A stretch of 64,000 bases of DNA, taken from positions 186,001 to 250,000 of the forward strand of contig NZ_QVNU01000002.1 in NCBI RefSeq assembly GCF_003545715.1. Direction: 5' to 3'. The DNA is from Taibaiella koreensis. Its GTDB lineage: Bacteria; Bacteroidota; Bacteroidia; Chitinophagales; Chitinophagaceae. The notes under the pieces were generated by a model, which was given only the letters and a program-made list of their open reading frames with translations, was not told the origin of the DNA and did not search any database. The stretch's first letter is position 1. Each line of letters starts with the position of its first letter. Both the position numbers and the translations under genes were made by a program. Positions 25,541 to 33,379 of this stretch are shown here, piece after piece.

Positions 25541-26683
25541 CTAAAGAACGCTTAATCTTGCCGCAGCGGCCTCCAGTGTGCTCTCCTTTTTAGCAAAGCA
25601 GAACCGTACCAGGCGCTGATTTCCGGGCTGACCATAGAAGGAGCTCAACGGTATTGTAGCCACGCCATGCGTCTGCGTCAGCCAGCGGGCAAATTCTTGG
25701 TCGGGCAGGTCAGACAAGGCTTCGTAACTCATGACCTGGAAATAGCTTCCCTGCGCAGGCCGGTCGAAGCGGAACCGGGTATCCTTCATTTGCTCCAGAA
25801 AGAAATCGCGCTTACCCTGAAGCAGCCTGGTAGTGCTTTTCAATCGTTCCAGGTCTTCCAGGTAAATGGCCAGCGCTTGCTGCATTGGCGTGTTGACGCT
25901 GAAAGCCAGGTATTGGTGCAGGTCCCGGAATGCCTTAGTGAGCGCCGGCGGCGCAATGCAGTAACCCATTTTCCAACCGGTACAGTGGAAGGCTTTTCCA
26001 AAGGAATAGAGCGCAAAGCTGCGTTCCCGCAGTTCGGGAAAGCGTAATACCGAAAGATGTTCTTTACCATCGTAGACCAGGTGCTCGTACACTTCATCGG
26101 CGAACACATATAGCCCGTATGTTTGCACCAGCCGTATCAGCTGCTGAAAATCTGTAGCAGTCCAGGTACTGCCGCAGGGATTATGAGGATTGTTGATAAT
26201 GATGGCCTTGGTGCGCGTTGATGCCGCCGCGAAAACCCTTTCCCAATCAACACTGAAATCATGATCGTTAAGGGTCACGCGTACCGGGATACCGCTGTTG
26301 GCATAGATATTCGGCACATAGCTGTCGTAAGCCGGTTCCAGCACGATCACTTCGTCGCCGGGCTGCAGCAGCGTCGCAAAAGCGGTATAGATCGCATAAG
26401 TAGCACCGGGCGTGATAGTAATCTCTGTATCGGGGTCGATGTCTACACCTTGGAAGTGCGCTACTTTACGGCTGATAGCCTGTCGCAGCGCCGGCAGGCC
26501 GGGCATAGGCGCATATTGGTTATAGCCCTCCTTTATCGCTGCCGCCACAAGCTCGCTTAGCGTCTCATCTATGGGAAAATCGGGAAAACCCTGCGACAGG
26601 TTGATCGCCTGGTGTTCCTGCGCCAGCGCGCTCATAATGCTGAATATAGTAATACCGGTGGAGGGATATTTGGGAATGATCAT
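25541..26683 (-). CDS. PLP-dependent methionine/kynurenine-type aminotransferase (YbdL-like)
   Basis: The 380-residue class I/II aminotransferase has NLSQGFPDFP near the N-terminus, ITITPGATYAIYTAF, NNPHNPCGSTW (substrate and PLP loop), FADEVYEHLVYDG and the PLP-lysine segment SFGKAFHCTGWKMGYC. The GF/PDF opening and GKAFHCTGWK motif match the YbdL / kynurenine aminotransferase I group, which accepts methionine and aromatic amino acids. In Bacteroidota these enzymes are usually annotated as methionine aminotransferases of the salvage pathway. No salvage genes are adjacent. Confidence 0.9.
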   Translation of the reverse strand: MIIPKYPSTGITIFSIMSALAQEHQAINLSQGFPDFPIDETLSELVAAAIKEGYNQYAPMPGLPALRQAISRKVAHFQGVDIDPDTEITITPGATYAIYTAFATLLQPGDEVIVLEPAYDSYVPNIYANSGIPVRVTLNDHDFSVDWERVFAAASTRTKAIIINNPHNPCGSTWTATDFQQLIRLVQTYGLYVFADEVYEHLVYDGKEHLSVLRFPELRERSFALYSFGKAFHCTGWKMGYCIAPPALTKAFRDLHQYLAFSVNTPMQQALAIYLEDLERLKSTTRLLQGKRDFFLEQMKDTRFRFDRPAQGSYFQVMSYEALSDLPDQEFARWLTQTHGVATIPLSSFYGQPGNQRLVRFCFAKKESTLEAAAARLSVL

Positions 26684-26763
26684 GGCTGTAATTTACTAAG
26701 GAAATGGTACCGGTGAGCATTACAGCCGGGTATCAATAAAGAATTTACCTCCTGAGCTGTATG

Positions 26764-26806
26764 AAAACAGAATAGCCGGCGCTTACGACGCCGGCTATTC
26801 TGTTTT
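26764..26806 (-). terminator. Perfect 18-bp stem terminator
   Basis: AAAACAGAATAGCCGGCG pairs exactly with CGCCGGCTATTCTGTTTT around a 7-base loop. It lies downstream of the gene at 26822-27178 on the minus strand, with T-rich ends on both strands. Confidence 0.85.
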
Positions 26807-26821
26807 CCTTTTTTGAGGGCA

Positions 26822-27178
26822 TCAGTCAACCCCGAAATAATCCAGAATGTATTCCTTGAGGAATATATCCTGCGCCGCCAGCGTATTCTGGTCCGTCTCT
26901 ACTTTCTTCAGCTCCCTGAAATGCGGCCAGCCTTCATCATCGTAACCTTCCAGCATATAATAGCCGCCACGGCATAGCAGCGTACATACGGCTACGTGCA
27001 TCAGCTCTTGTTTCTGCTCTTTTGAGAATTTGATCTTGGGCACCCGTCCGCGGTATTCGTTCATACCGATGAGGAACAGGATCGCTTCCATATTCGGCTT
27101 TTTGCCAAAACGCTCCACCAGGTCTGCTTCTAATATGATCCAACGCTCGAACAGCGATTTCTTTTCTTCCATTACCAT
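26822..27178 (-). CDS. Conserved-looking small protein of unknown function
   Basis: From the ATG at 27178 (MVMEEKKSLFERW) the product has 118 residues. A minus-strand TACCTTTG element at 27224-27231 places the transcript start near 27217, so upstream ATGs at 27205 and 27202 remain possible. It is a soluble, mostly helical protein with no signal peptide. Notable segments are EADLVERFGKKPNMEAILFLIGMNEYRG and CRGGYYMLEGYDDEGWPHFRELKKV. I do not recognise a characterised family. It has its own promoter and terminator, so it is a single-gene unit. Confidence 0.7.
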   Translation of the reverse strand: MVMEEKKSLFERWIILEADLVERFGKKPNMEAILFLIGMNEYRGRVPKIKFSKEQKQELMHVAVCTLLCRGGYYMLEGYDDEGWPHFRELKKVETDQNTLAAQDIFLKEYILDYFGVD

Positions 27179-27243
27179 TATGCTAGCTTTAGCTACGGGC
27201 ATCAATAGCGAGCCCTCTCACTGCAAAGGTACGCCATAACAGC

Positions 27244-28209
27244 TTACAGCATACGCCCGATCACTTCGCTGATGGCGATGCCCTCTGCTTCCGCCTTATA
27301 GCTACCCACTACGCGATGCAGCAGCACGGAAAGGGCCATAGCTTTTACATCCTCGATATCAGGAGAGAATTTACCATGCAGCAGCGCATAGCATTTCGCA
27401 GCCAGGATCAGGTTCTGCGATGCGCGCGGACCGGCGCCCCAGGCCAGGTATTGTGTGGCCAGGCTATCCTTGTTCTTCTTATCGGGACGTGTTTGCTGTA
27501 CCAGTCGCACGGCGTATTCCAGCACATTGTCGGGCACAGGCACCTTGCGCACCAGTTGCTGGAAGTACAGTATCTCCTCGGCATGCAGTACTTTGGGCAG
27601 CACCGTATTCTGCGGGCTGGTAGTCTGCCGTACGATCTGTACCTCTTCAGCAAAAGCAGGATAGTTCACGATGATCTGGAACATAAAGCGGTCTAGCTGC
27701 GCTTCCGGCAGAGGATAAGTACCTTCTTGTTCTATGGGGTTCTGCGTCGCCAGCACAAAGAAGGGGGCAGGTAGCTTGTACTCTTCGCCGGCCGCTGTAA
27801 CATTACGTTCCTGCATAGCCTCCAGTAAGGCAGCCTGGGTTTTGGGCGGCGTACGGTTGATCTCATCGGCCAGCACGATATTGGCAAATACCGGGCCTTT
27901 CATGAATTTGAACTTGCGGTTCTCATCCAGTATCTCTGCGCCGGTGATATCGCCCGGCATCAGGTCGGGCGTAAACTGTATTCGCTTAAAGGACAGGTCC
28001 AGGGCGTCTGCCACGGTCTTTACCAGAAGGGTTTTGGCCAGCCCCGGTACGCCCACCAGCAGACTGTGTCCATTACATAAAATGGAGATCACCAGCTTTT
28101 CCACCACATCCATTTGTCCCACGATCACCTGCCCGACGGCCTTGCGTAGCTCTTCGTATTTCTGTTGTAAAGCTTTTACAGCTTCTACATCCGATGCGTA
28201 ATGTACCAT
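27244..28209 (-). CDS. MoxR-family AAA+ ATPase
   Basis: The 321-residue ATPase has Walker A GVPGLAKT (53-60), Walker B with ADEINRTPPKTQ (114-125), and the long MoxR signature LATQNPIEQEGTYPLPEAQLD. It ends with the small lid domain. MoxR ATPases act as chaperones that mature metalloproteins or drive VWA-domain partners. The usual DUF58/VWA neighbours are absent here, as the next genes are unrelated. The start at 28209 (MVHYASDVEAVK) is preferred over an upstream frame extension with a poor N-terminus. Confidence 0.92.
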   Translation of the reverse strand: MVHYASDVEAVKALQQKYEELRKAVGQVIVGQMDVVEKLVISILCNGHSLLVGVPGLAKTLLVKTVADALDLSFKRIQFTPDLMPGDITGAEILDENRKFKFMKGPVFANIVLADEINRTPPKTQAALLEAMQERNVTAAGEEYKLPAPFFVLATQNPIEQEGTYPLPEAQLDRFMFQIIVNYPAFAEEVQIVRQTTSPQNTVLPKVLHAEEILYFQQLVRKVPVPDNVLEYAVRLVQQTRPDKKNKDSLATQYLAWGAGPRASQNLILAAKCYALLHGKFSPDIEDVKAMALSVLLHRVVGSYKAEAEGIAISEVIGRML

Positions 28210-28415
28210 AATGTCAAAGTAAGGAGATAATTGCCACTTCTGCAAATGATTTCGACAAGGGCAAGCATGGCCTTTGAAGCGCAATCAAAAAATAGATATA
28301 TTTGCAAAAATGACCATTCGTGATCCTTTTTCCGGCAGATGATCCGCGCTATCGATCCATCGCCAGGAACATAGAATGCCAATGACCATTTTACCCAAAC
28401 CCAAAACAAATTATC

Positions 28416-30095
28416 ATGGACACTAAATCAGCGCTGACCTGGTTCAGGCAGCAATTCGGCGCGCAGCTCGACGCAGCCGCACAGCACACGCCCTATACCA
28501 CCGACCTGCTGTGTGCAATCGCCTACCAGGAAACCGGTCACATCTGGAGCCGTATGATCGGCAAGCTGGCACTGCCCGATATTGTACGGCTTTGCGTAGG
28601 CGACATTATCGACGCACCCGGCCGCTCTGCTTTTCCCAGGAACAAAACCGACTTGCTGAGCATAGCCGATGGACAGCAGATGTTTGATATTGCCCGGCAG
28701 TGCTTTGAGCAGATGGCGGCCTACATCACGGAATACAAGCCTTATCTCAGCAATAAGAATAAATTCTGCCACGGCTATGGCATTTTTCAGTACGACTTGC
28801 AGCACTTCAAAGCCGATCCGCAGTATTTCCTGCAACAGGACTGGGCCAACTTTGCCCTATGCCTGTCCAAATGCCTGGGCGAGCTGGAGGCAGCACAGCA
28901 AAGACAGGGATGGCGCGGCAAAACAACACTGAGCGATGAAGAAATGGTATATGTGGCAATAGCGTATAATAAAGGCAAGGCCGATCTGCGAAAAGGATTC
29001 AAACAAGGTTATTACGATAAGAACAGCAAGAAATACTACGGCGAATACATTTTTGAATACCTGATGCTAGCCCGCTCGCTCAAAGGCGCGGACAGCCCCG
29101 GCGCGCCGCTATCCTATCCCGAACCGGTAGCAGCCGGCAGCCGTGTTTACCGTGTTCAGCTTACCGACGGCACACTTAACCTTCGTCGTGAACCGGCAAT
29201 ACCGGTCCAGGGCAAACCCTCGAATGTATTGACCCGTCTGCCCCAGGGACAACTGGTCAATTGGCTGTCAGGCAAAAAGACTGATGGTTGGTACCTGGTA
29301 GAGACCACCATGAACGGCGCTTATTTCAAAGGCTATGCCTCGGCCCAATACCTGGTACCGGAAAAAGAAGCACTGCCCGATGTGCTCGAGCCGGTGGTTA
29401 GTGGTCCTTTGCCCGCCCTTCCCCCAGCTTACCTGCCGGTACGGCCGGGTACCATCACCAGGAGAACCGATCCCGCCAATGCCCGTTCACTCAACGAGAC
29501 TGGGCAGCCACAACGGAATGCGAAAGGAACGCCATCGGAGCTGACTGCTGCTTTACTACAGATCATCGACTGGCTGGATGTAACCAACCCGAAGTATAAA
29601 CGCTACCAACCTGCAGATGGAAAAACGTTTTGCAATATCTATGCACATGATTACTGCTACCTGGCGGGCGTTTACTTTCCACGCGTATGGTGGACACCAG
29701 GCACAGTAGCGCGACTGTCCGCCGGCGGACAGGCTACACCAGTGTATGGCGATACCGTATTGGAGATGCAGGCCAACGCCCTGCTGGTATGGCTGAAAGA
29801 TTTTGGCCCCGGATTTGGCTGGCAACGTACGGCCACACTCAATGAGCTGCAGCATGCGGCTAACCTGGGCGCAGTAGCGCTAATCATTGGCAGGCGCATC
29901 GCCGATAAGGGGCCGGGACATGTGGTGATCATCGCACCGGAAACCGATGTAAAGGCAAAACGCGATGTCTCCGGTATCGTAACCTTACCCGTACAAAGCC
30001 AGGCTGGCGCCAGCAATATCAAGCTGGGTAACGGAACGGCCTGGTGGCTCAACAGCAATAAATTTGCCGAATATGCTTTCTGGGTGCATGCCTGA
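28416..30095 (+). CDS. Two-headed peptidoglycan hydrolase: lysozyme-like, SH3b and Cys/His amidase-type domains
   Basis: The 559-residue protein has no signal peptide. Residues 1-220 look lysozyme/lytic-transglycosylase-like, with a candidate catalytic glutamate in CAIAYQETG (E39), FCHGYGIFQYDLQHF and YVAIAYNKGK. An SH3b-type wall-binding segment lies around 245-315 (GTLNLRREP ... GWYLVETTMNGAYFKGYASAQYLV). A Pro-rich linker leads to a C-terminal domain with a Cys (C406 in KTFCNIYAHDY) and a His (H502 in GPGHVVII) in NlpC/CHAP-like order. This is the architecture of an endolysin or a contact-delivered toxin. No holin, immunity or secretion gene is adjacent. The catalytic assignments are inferred from motifs. 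Confidence 0.7.
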   Translation: MDTKSALTWFRQQFGAQLDAAAQHTPYTTDLLCAIAYQETGHIWSRMIGKLALPDIVRLCVGDIIDAPGRSAFPRNKTDLLSIADGQQMFDIARQCFEQMAAYITEYKPYLSNKNKFCHGYGIFQYDLQHFKADPQYFLQQDWANFALCLSKCLGELEAAQQRQGWRGKTTLSDEEMVYVAIAYNKGKADLRKGFKQGYYDKNSKKYYGEYIFEYLMLARSLKGADSPGAPLSYPEPVAAGSRVYRVQLTDGTLNLRREPAIPVQGKPSNVLTRLPQGQLVNWLSGKKTDGWYLVETTMNGAYFKGYASAQYLVPEKEALPDVLEPVVSGPLPALPPAYLPVRPGTITRRTDPANARSLNETGQPQRNAKGTPSELTAALLQIIDWLDVTNPKYKRYQPADGKTFCNIYAHDYCYLAGVYFPRVWWTPGTVARLSAGGQATPVYGDTVLEMQANALLVWLKDFGPGFGWQRTATLNELQHAANLGAVALIIGRRIADKGPGHVVIIAPETDVKAKRDVSGIVTLPVQSQAGASNIKLGNGTAWWLNSNKFAEYAFWVHA

Positions 30096-30133
30096 TTTGC
30101 CTGCGTCATTAGCGAACGATTAGATGGCACTAG

Positions 30134-30195
30134 CCTTGTAGAGACGTTGCATGCAACGTCTCTACTCTATAAAGGCATGCAACGCCTCTACAAGG
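30134..30195. repeat. REP-like nested palindrome
   Basis: A perfect 28-base palindrome (30138-30165, centre TTGCATGCAA) is followed by a third copy of the half site at 30175-30195. The outer arms CCTTGTAGAG (30134-30143) and CTCTACAAGG (30186-30195) are also complementary. It sits between the stop codons of the convergent hydrolase and mqnC genes. The GTAGAGACGTTGCA half-site type is, from general knowledge, widespread as an intergenic repeat in several phyla. Confidence 0.75.
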
Positions 30196-30196
30196 T

Positions 30197-31327
30197 TTAA
30201 TAATTGATTACCTGCTGCTCAAGCACCGGCATTTCCCTGAATTCATACTGCTGGTTGCGGAGCTGTGGCTCGAAGCCCGCTTCCCGTATGGCTTCCTGTA
30301 TGCCCGCGGCGGTGAAGCGATGCGGCGCGCCGGCAGCGCTTACCACATTCTCTTCGATCATGATCGACCCGAAATCGTTGGCGCCCGCGTGCAGGCACAA
30401 TTGCGCCGTCTGCTTGCCTACTGTAAGCCAGCTGGCCTGTATGTTCTTCACATTGGGCAGCATAATGCGGCTCATGGCGATCATGCGTATGTACTCTTCT
30501 GGTGTGGTATCGTTCTTTGCCCTGCGGATGCGGCGTAGCAAGGTATCCACATCCTGGAAGGTCCAGGGGATAAAGGCGACGAAACCCTTAGCCTGTTCCG
30601 GCTTTTTGGCCTGCACCGTGCGCAGCTTTACCAGGTGCTCGAAGCGTTCCAGTATGGTCTCTACGTGGCCAAACATCATCGTGGCGCTGGTGGTGAGGCC
30701 TATCTGGTGTGCTGCTTCCATGATCTCAAGCCATTCCTGCGCCCCGCATTTGCCTTTGGAGATCAGGCGGCGTACGCGATCGTCGAGTATCTCGGCGCCG
30801 GGTCCGGGCATGCTGTCCATGCCGGCTTCTTTAAGTGCCAGCAAAGCTTCCGTATGGCTTACACCGCTTACTTTGCAGATATGCGCCACCTCGGGAGGTC
30901 CCAACGCGTGAAGCTTCAATCGCGGGAACAGCTGCTTCAGCTCGCGGAACAGGCCGGTATAGTAGTCCAGCCCCAGCTCAGGGTGATGGCCGCCTTGCAG
31001 CAGCAGTTGCTCACCGCCATAGCGAAAGGTCTCTTCAATCTTCCGCTTGTAGGTTTCGATATCCGTTGTATACCCCTCGGCATGTCCGGGGATACGGTAA
31101 AAATTACAGAACTTACAGTTGGCGGTACATACATTCGTCGTATTCATGTTCCGGTCAATGATCCAGGTCACCTTGTTGTAAGGCACTTGTATCTTGCGGA
31201 GCTCGTTGGCTACATACGCCAGCTCGGTAAGCGGCGCATGCTCAAACAGAAAGACGCCTTCTTCCGCCGACAGGAACTCGAAGTTCAGCGCACGGTCATA
31301 CAGTTGGGAGAGATTCATCGTTAACAC
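30197..31327 (-). CDS. mqnC: Cyclic dehypoxanthinyl futalosine synthase MqnC
   Basis: MqnC is the radical-SAM enzyme that cyclises dehypoxanthine futalosine in the futalosine route to menaquinone. The 376-residue protein has the cluster motif CTANCKFC (C67, C71, C74). The flanking DRNMNTTNVC and FYRIPGHAEGY segments are typical, as are GGEQLLLQGGHHPELGLDYY and MPGPGAEILDD. MqnE is a close relative, but the N-terminal pattern and length suit MqnC better. An alternative ATG lies three codons in (MNLSQLY). A minus-strand TAACTTTG at 31373-31380 is a good promoter. Other mqn genes are not in the window. Confidence 0.93.
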   Translation of the reverse strand: MLTMNLSQLYDRALNFEFLSAEEGVFLFEHAPLTELAYVANELRKIQVPYNKVTWIIDRNMNTTNVCTANCKFCNFYRIPGHAEGYTTDIETYKRKIEETFRYGGEQLLLQGGHHPELGLDYYTGLFRELKQLFPRLKLHALGPPEVAHICKVSGVSHTEALLALKEAGMDSMPGPGAEILDDRVRRLISKGKCGAQEWLEIMEAAHQIGLTTSATMMFGHVETILERFEHLVKLRTVQAKKPEQAKGFVAFIPWTFQDVDTLLRRIRRAKNDTTPEEYIRMIAMSRIMLPNVKNIQASWLTVGKQTAQLCLHAGANDFGSIMIEENVVSAAGAPHRFTAAGIQEAIREAGFEPQLRNQQYEFREMPVLEQQVINY

Positions 31328-31372
31328 TATCAGGATCCGTAATCATGCGGTCTATCGCCGCTTTTCAACAAG

Positions 31373-31380
31373 CAAAGTTA
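31373..31380 (-). promoter_or_regulatory. -7 element TAACTTTG for mqnC
   Basis: It is an exact TAnnTTTG match on the minus strand, about 46 bases upstream of the mqnC start. The rest of 31381-31570 shows no further gene. Confidence 0.6.
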
Positions 31381-31578
31381 GGACAAAATGATACCCCAAC
31401 CTTTGTCCAGGTTATCTTTTCGCCCCGTTGCCACTACAGGTGGCTCCTTGCCTTTCTTCTGGCTTTAAGCAGAATGAAAAAGCCTGGAATAAAAAAATAT
31501 AAATCTCACCAAAACCGCCACCAACGATCATTTCATCCGCTTATTATTATTTACTGATCTGATGTTTTTAAAAATAAA

Positions 31579-31611
31579 TTTGGCAATTTAAAAAAGAGCC
31601 CCATATCTTTG
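31579..31611 (+). promoter_or_regulatory. Strong promoter of the ligase/tRNA-array locus
   Basis: TTTG (31579-31582) and TATCTTTG (31604-31611) are separated by 21 bases, matching the Bacteroidota TTTG-N19-21-TAnnTTTG consensus. Transcription would start near 31617 and read into the two short ORFs, the RNA ligase and the tRNA array. Confidence 0.75.
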
Positions 31612-31647
31612 CGACGCGAAAAAATTATTATCACAACAACCAACGAG

Positions 31648-31740
31648 ATGCAACGTTACGCGGTACACATCATCAATAAAGCAGGCTTCAGTCCCTTGTG
31701 GAAAAGCCATGCGTGCGGGGCATACGCACAGTTGTCTTAG
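31648..31740 (+). CDS. 30-codon leader ORF, possible attenuator peptide
   Basis: An ATG at 31648 begins a 30-residue frame (MQRYAVHIINKAGFSPLWKS, then HACGAYAQLS) ending TAG at 31738-31740. It lies about 30 bases after the predicted transcript start and 28 bases before an intrinsic terminator, the geometry of a leader peptide. It holds codons read by the array tRNAs: CAA and CAG (Gln), CAC and CAT (His), two TAC (Tyr), TTC (Phe), AGT and AGC (Ser). These make up nine of 29 sense codons after the start. The frame is short and has no homologue I recognise, so translation is unproven. It could instead be a small functional peptide or simply untranslated leader. Confidence 0.4.
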   Translation: MQRYAVHIINKAGFSPLWKSHACGAYAQLS

Positions 31741-31768
31741 AACGATCAGAAAGACACTATTCATACAG

Positions 31769-31794
31769 GCCCCGCTGAAGAGCGGGGCTTTTTT
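31769..31794 (+). terminator. Intrinsic terminator T1 inside the locus leader
   Basis: GCCCCGCT-GAAG-AGCGGGGC is a perfect 8-bp stem followed by TTTTTT. It lies between the promoter and the RNA ligase, so it must be read through or act as an attenuator. Confidence 0.85.
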
Positions 31795-31825
31795 AATGCT
31801 AAAAAAACAAAAAACAGATACAGGC

Positions 31826-32005
31826 ATGAACCGGTCATTACAACATATCATCACATTGCAGGAACGCACGCCGAACCCCGTGCTACCGGAGGTGGTATGG
31901 CTGCAAGTGATGAATATAGATCGTGATGGCTCTGCGATGAGCTATAGCCGGTTCGGCAACAAAAACAATTATTCCCGACTGAGGAGCGTCGTTTGGCAGG
32001 ATTGA
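31826..32005 (+). CDS. 59-aa ORF between two terminators, unknown
   Basis: The ATG at 31826 follows an A-rich tract (AAAAAAACAAAAAACAGATA) that closely resembles the sequence before the ykuK-like gene of the same locus (TAAAAACAAAAAACAGCC), which favours this start. The 59-residue product (MNRSLQHIITLQERTPNPV to SVVWQD) is hydrophilic, with no signal peptide and no motif I recognise. An upstream ATG at 31796 inside the T1 tail is in frame. It ends 15 bases before terminator T2. It may be a small protein of the system or a second leader. Confidence 0.45.
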   Translation: MNRSLQHIITLQERTPNPVLPEVVWLQVMNIDRDGSAMSYSRFGNKNNYSRLRSVVWQD

Positions 32006-32020
32006 GTCCTGCATACGTGT

Positions 32021-32053
32021 AAAGCCCCGCAGTCCGTACTGCGGGGCTTTTTT
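32021..32053 (+). terminator. Intrinsic terminator T2 directly upstream of the RNA ligase
   Basis: A 13-bp stem AAAGCCCCGCAGT / ACTGCGGGGCTTT with a 4-base loop, then T run. Its core GCCCCGC/GCGGGGC is the same as in T1, so arms of T1 and T2 could also pair with each other. No good promoter lies between T2 and the ligase; the best is GACCTTTG at 32072-32079, 7 of 8. Confidence 0.85.
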
Positions 32054-32094
32054 ATGGCCCCTATATACCCTGACCTTTGAAAAACAATATCACC

Positions 32095-33072
32095 ATGAGA
32101 AAACTAGCTTCTATTCAACGCATCCGTAGCCTGGCGCCTATCCCCGGCGCGGATGCCATTGAAAAAGCAACCGTACTGGGCTGGCAATTGGTCGTAAAGC
32201 GCGCCGAGTTCCAGGTAGATGAGCTGTGCGTCTATATCGAGATCGACAGCCTGTTGCCGGAACGGGAGCCATTCGAATTCCTGCGCAGCCGCAGCTTCCG
32301 CATACGCACCGTAAAGCTGCGGGGTCAGGTATCGCAAGGCATTTGCTTTCCGCTGAGCGTTCTGCCACAGGGTACCACGATCGAAGAAGGCGCCGATGTA
32401 ACGGCTTTGCTGGGCATCGTAAAGTATGAGCCACCCATACCACTTTCCCTGTCAGGGATCGTCAAAGGATCCTTCCCCTGTTTCATCCCCAAAACCGATG
32501 AGACCAGAGTGCAGGTACTGGGCGACCTGCTGCAGCAATACGCAGGACAGGAGTGTTACATTACCGAAAAGCTGGACGGCAGCTCGGCTACTTTCTACCT
32601 GCGCGACGAAGCGTTTGGTGTATGCAGTCGCAACCTAGAGCTGGTGGAAGATGCCGGCAACGGCTTCTGGAAGATGGCCCGGCAGCTGGACCTGGAAAGC
32701 AAGCTGAAAAGCCTTGGTAAAAACCTGGCGCTACAAGGCGAGCTGACTGGCGAAGGGATACAGGGCAACAAGCTGCAGCTGAAAGGGCAGCAATGGTTCT
32801 GCTTCGGCATTTACTTCATCGATGAGGCCCGCTATGCTTCCTTCGATGAATGGATAGCGCTGACGGAACAACTAGCCTTACCCAGGGTTCCGGTATTGGA
32901 TAGCGCCTACCTGTTGGAGGCCGATATCGATAGCCTGCTGGAAAAGGCGCAGCGGCGTTCGGTATTGGCCGGCGCTCGGGCCGAAGGCATCGTGATCAGG
33001 GTGAAGCAGGCGGGGGAACATGTTTCCTTCAAGGCCATCAACAATGAATTCCTGTTGCATTACGGGGAATGA
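32095..33072 (+). CDS. RNA ligase, Rnl5/DraRnl-type
   Basis: The 325-residue protein has an N-terminal OB-like domain (about 1-110: MRKLASIQRIRSL, VLGWQLVVKRAEF, VKLRGQVSQGICFPL) and a C-terminal nucleotidyltransferase domain. The motifs are in order: I, EKLDG with nucleophile K159; Ia, SRN 178-180; III, LQGELTGEGI with E216; IIIa, WFCFGIYFID; IV, EGIVIRV with E298; V, SFKAIN with K313. This order, OB first, is that of the Deinococcus DraRnl family. Those ligases seal nicks with a 3'-OH RNA end and a 5'-phosphate, adenylating themselves with ATP. The ATG at 32095 gives the natural N-terminus. The tRNA array begins 54 bases after the stop, which points to tRNA or tRNA fragments as the substrate (inference). 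Confidence 0.9.
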   Translation: MRKLASIQRIRSLAPIPGADAIEKATVLGWQLVVKRAEFQVDELCVYIEIDSLLPEREPFEFLRSRSFRIRTVKLRGQVSQGICFPLSVLPQGTTIEEGADVTALLGIVKYEPPIPLSLSGIVKGSFPCFIPKTDETRVQVLGDLLQQYAGQECYITEKLDGSSATFYLRDEAFGVCSRNLELVEDAGNGFWKMARQLDLESKLKSLGKNLALQGELTGEGIQGNKLQLKGQQWFCFGIYFIDEARYASFDEWIALTEQLALPRVPVLDSAYLLEADIDSLLEKAQRRSVLAGARAEGIVIRVKQAGEHVSFKAINNEFLLHYGE

Positions 33073-33126
33073 GGAGCATACAGCGGTCTTATGGCCGGCC
33101 GCTGCTCCTTCCTTCAAATAAATGTT

Positions 33127-33197
33127 TATCGGGTGGTGCAAGGGTAGCACTCCGGTTTTTGGCACCGGCGATACAGGTTCGAATCCTGTTCCGATAG
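33127..33197 (+). tRNA. tRNA-Gln (UUG)
   Basis: This 71-nt cloverleaf is complete: acceptor TATCGGG/TCCGATA (G-U at the end), D stem GTGC/GCAC, anticodon stem CCGGT/ACCGG with loop TTTTGGC (anticodon TTG), and T arm ACAGG-TTCGAAT-CCTGT. The U1-A72 pair and G73 are Gln identity features. CCA is not encoded. The variable loop has 4 nt. It is the most canonical member of the array, and the next tRNA starts 5 bases downstream. Confidence 0.9.
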
Positions 33198-33202
33198 CGT
33201 AT

Positions 33203-33275
33203 GTTGTCTTTAGCTTACCTGGTAAAGCGCCACATTGTGACTGTGGAGAACAGGGTTCGATTCCCGGAGACAACC
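33203..33275 (+). tRNA. tRNA-His-like (GUG), irregular
   Basis: Acceptor GTTGTCT/AGACAAC is perfect, D stem GCTT/AAGC, anticodon stem CCACA/TGTGG with loop TTGTGAC (anticodon GTG). The T arm CAGGG-TTCGATT-CCCGG has an A-G mismatch. If drawn with 7 acceptor pairs there are three bases (TTA) before the D stem instead of two. If drawn with an encoded G-1 facing C73, the T stem is one base short. Either way it departs from a standard tRNA-His. CCA is not encoded. Confidence 0.8.
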
Positions 33276-33282
33276 TGATTGC

Positions 33283-33300
33283 TCCCGCCCTTCGGCGGGA
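33283..33300 (+). other. Stable hairpin between tRNA-like units
   Basis: TCCCGCC-CTTC-GGCGGGA forms a 7-bp stem in the 27-base spacer between the His-type and the third tRNA-like element. No T run follows, so it is unlikely to terminate. It could guide processing of the precursor. Confidence 0.6.
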
Positions 33301-33302
33301 AC

Positions 33303-33374
33303 GGTACTTGGGCAAGGAAGCATCCCCCATGCGCCGGCGTAGCCGGTATCGCGGTTCGAGTCCGCGGAGTACCC
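33303..33374 (+). tRNA. tRNA-like element of uncertain identity (GUA possible)
   Basis: The ends are clearly tRNA: acceptor GGTACTT/GAGTACC and a perfect T arm CGCGG-TTCGAGT-CCGCG. The middle is irregular. A hairpin around 33334-33346 can be drawn as stem GCCG/CGGT with loop GCGTAGC, which would give anticodon GTA (Tyr) but with C at position 33. The D region (GGGCAAGGAAGCATCCCCCATG) is about three bases too long and lacks U8. It has a class I length (72 nt), whereas bacterial tRNA-Tyr normally has a long variable arm. It may be a degenerate tRNA or a specialised tRNA mimic. Confidence 0.6.
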
Positions 33375-33379
33375 TTAAT

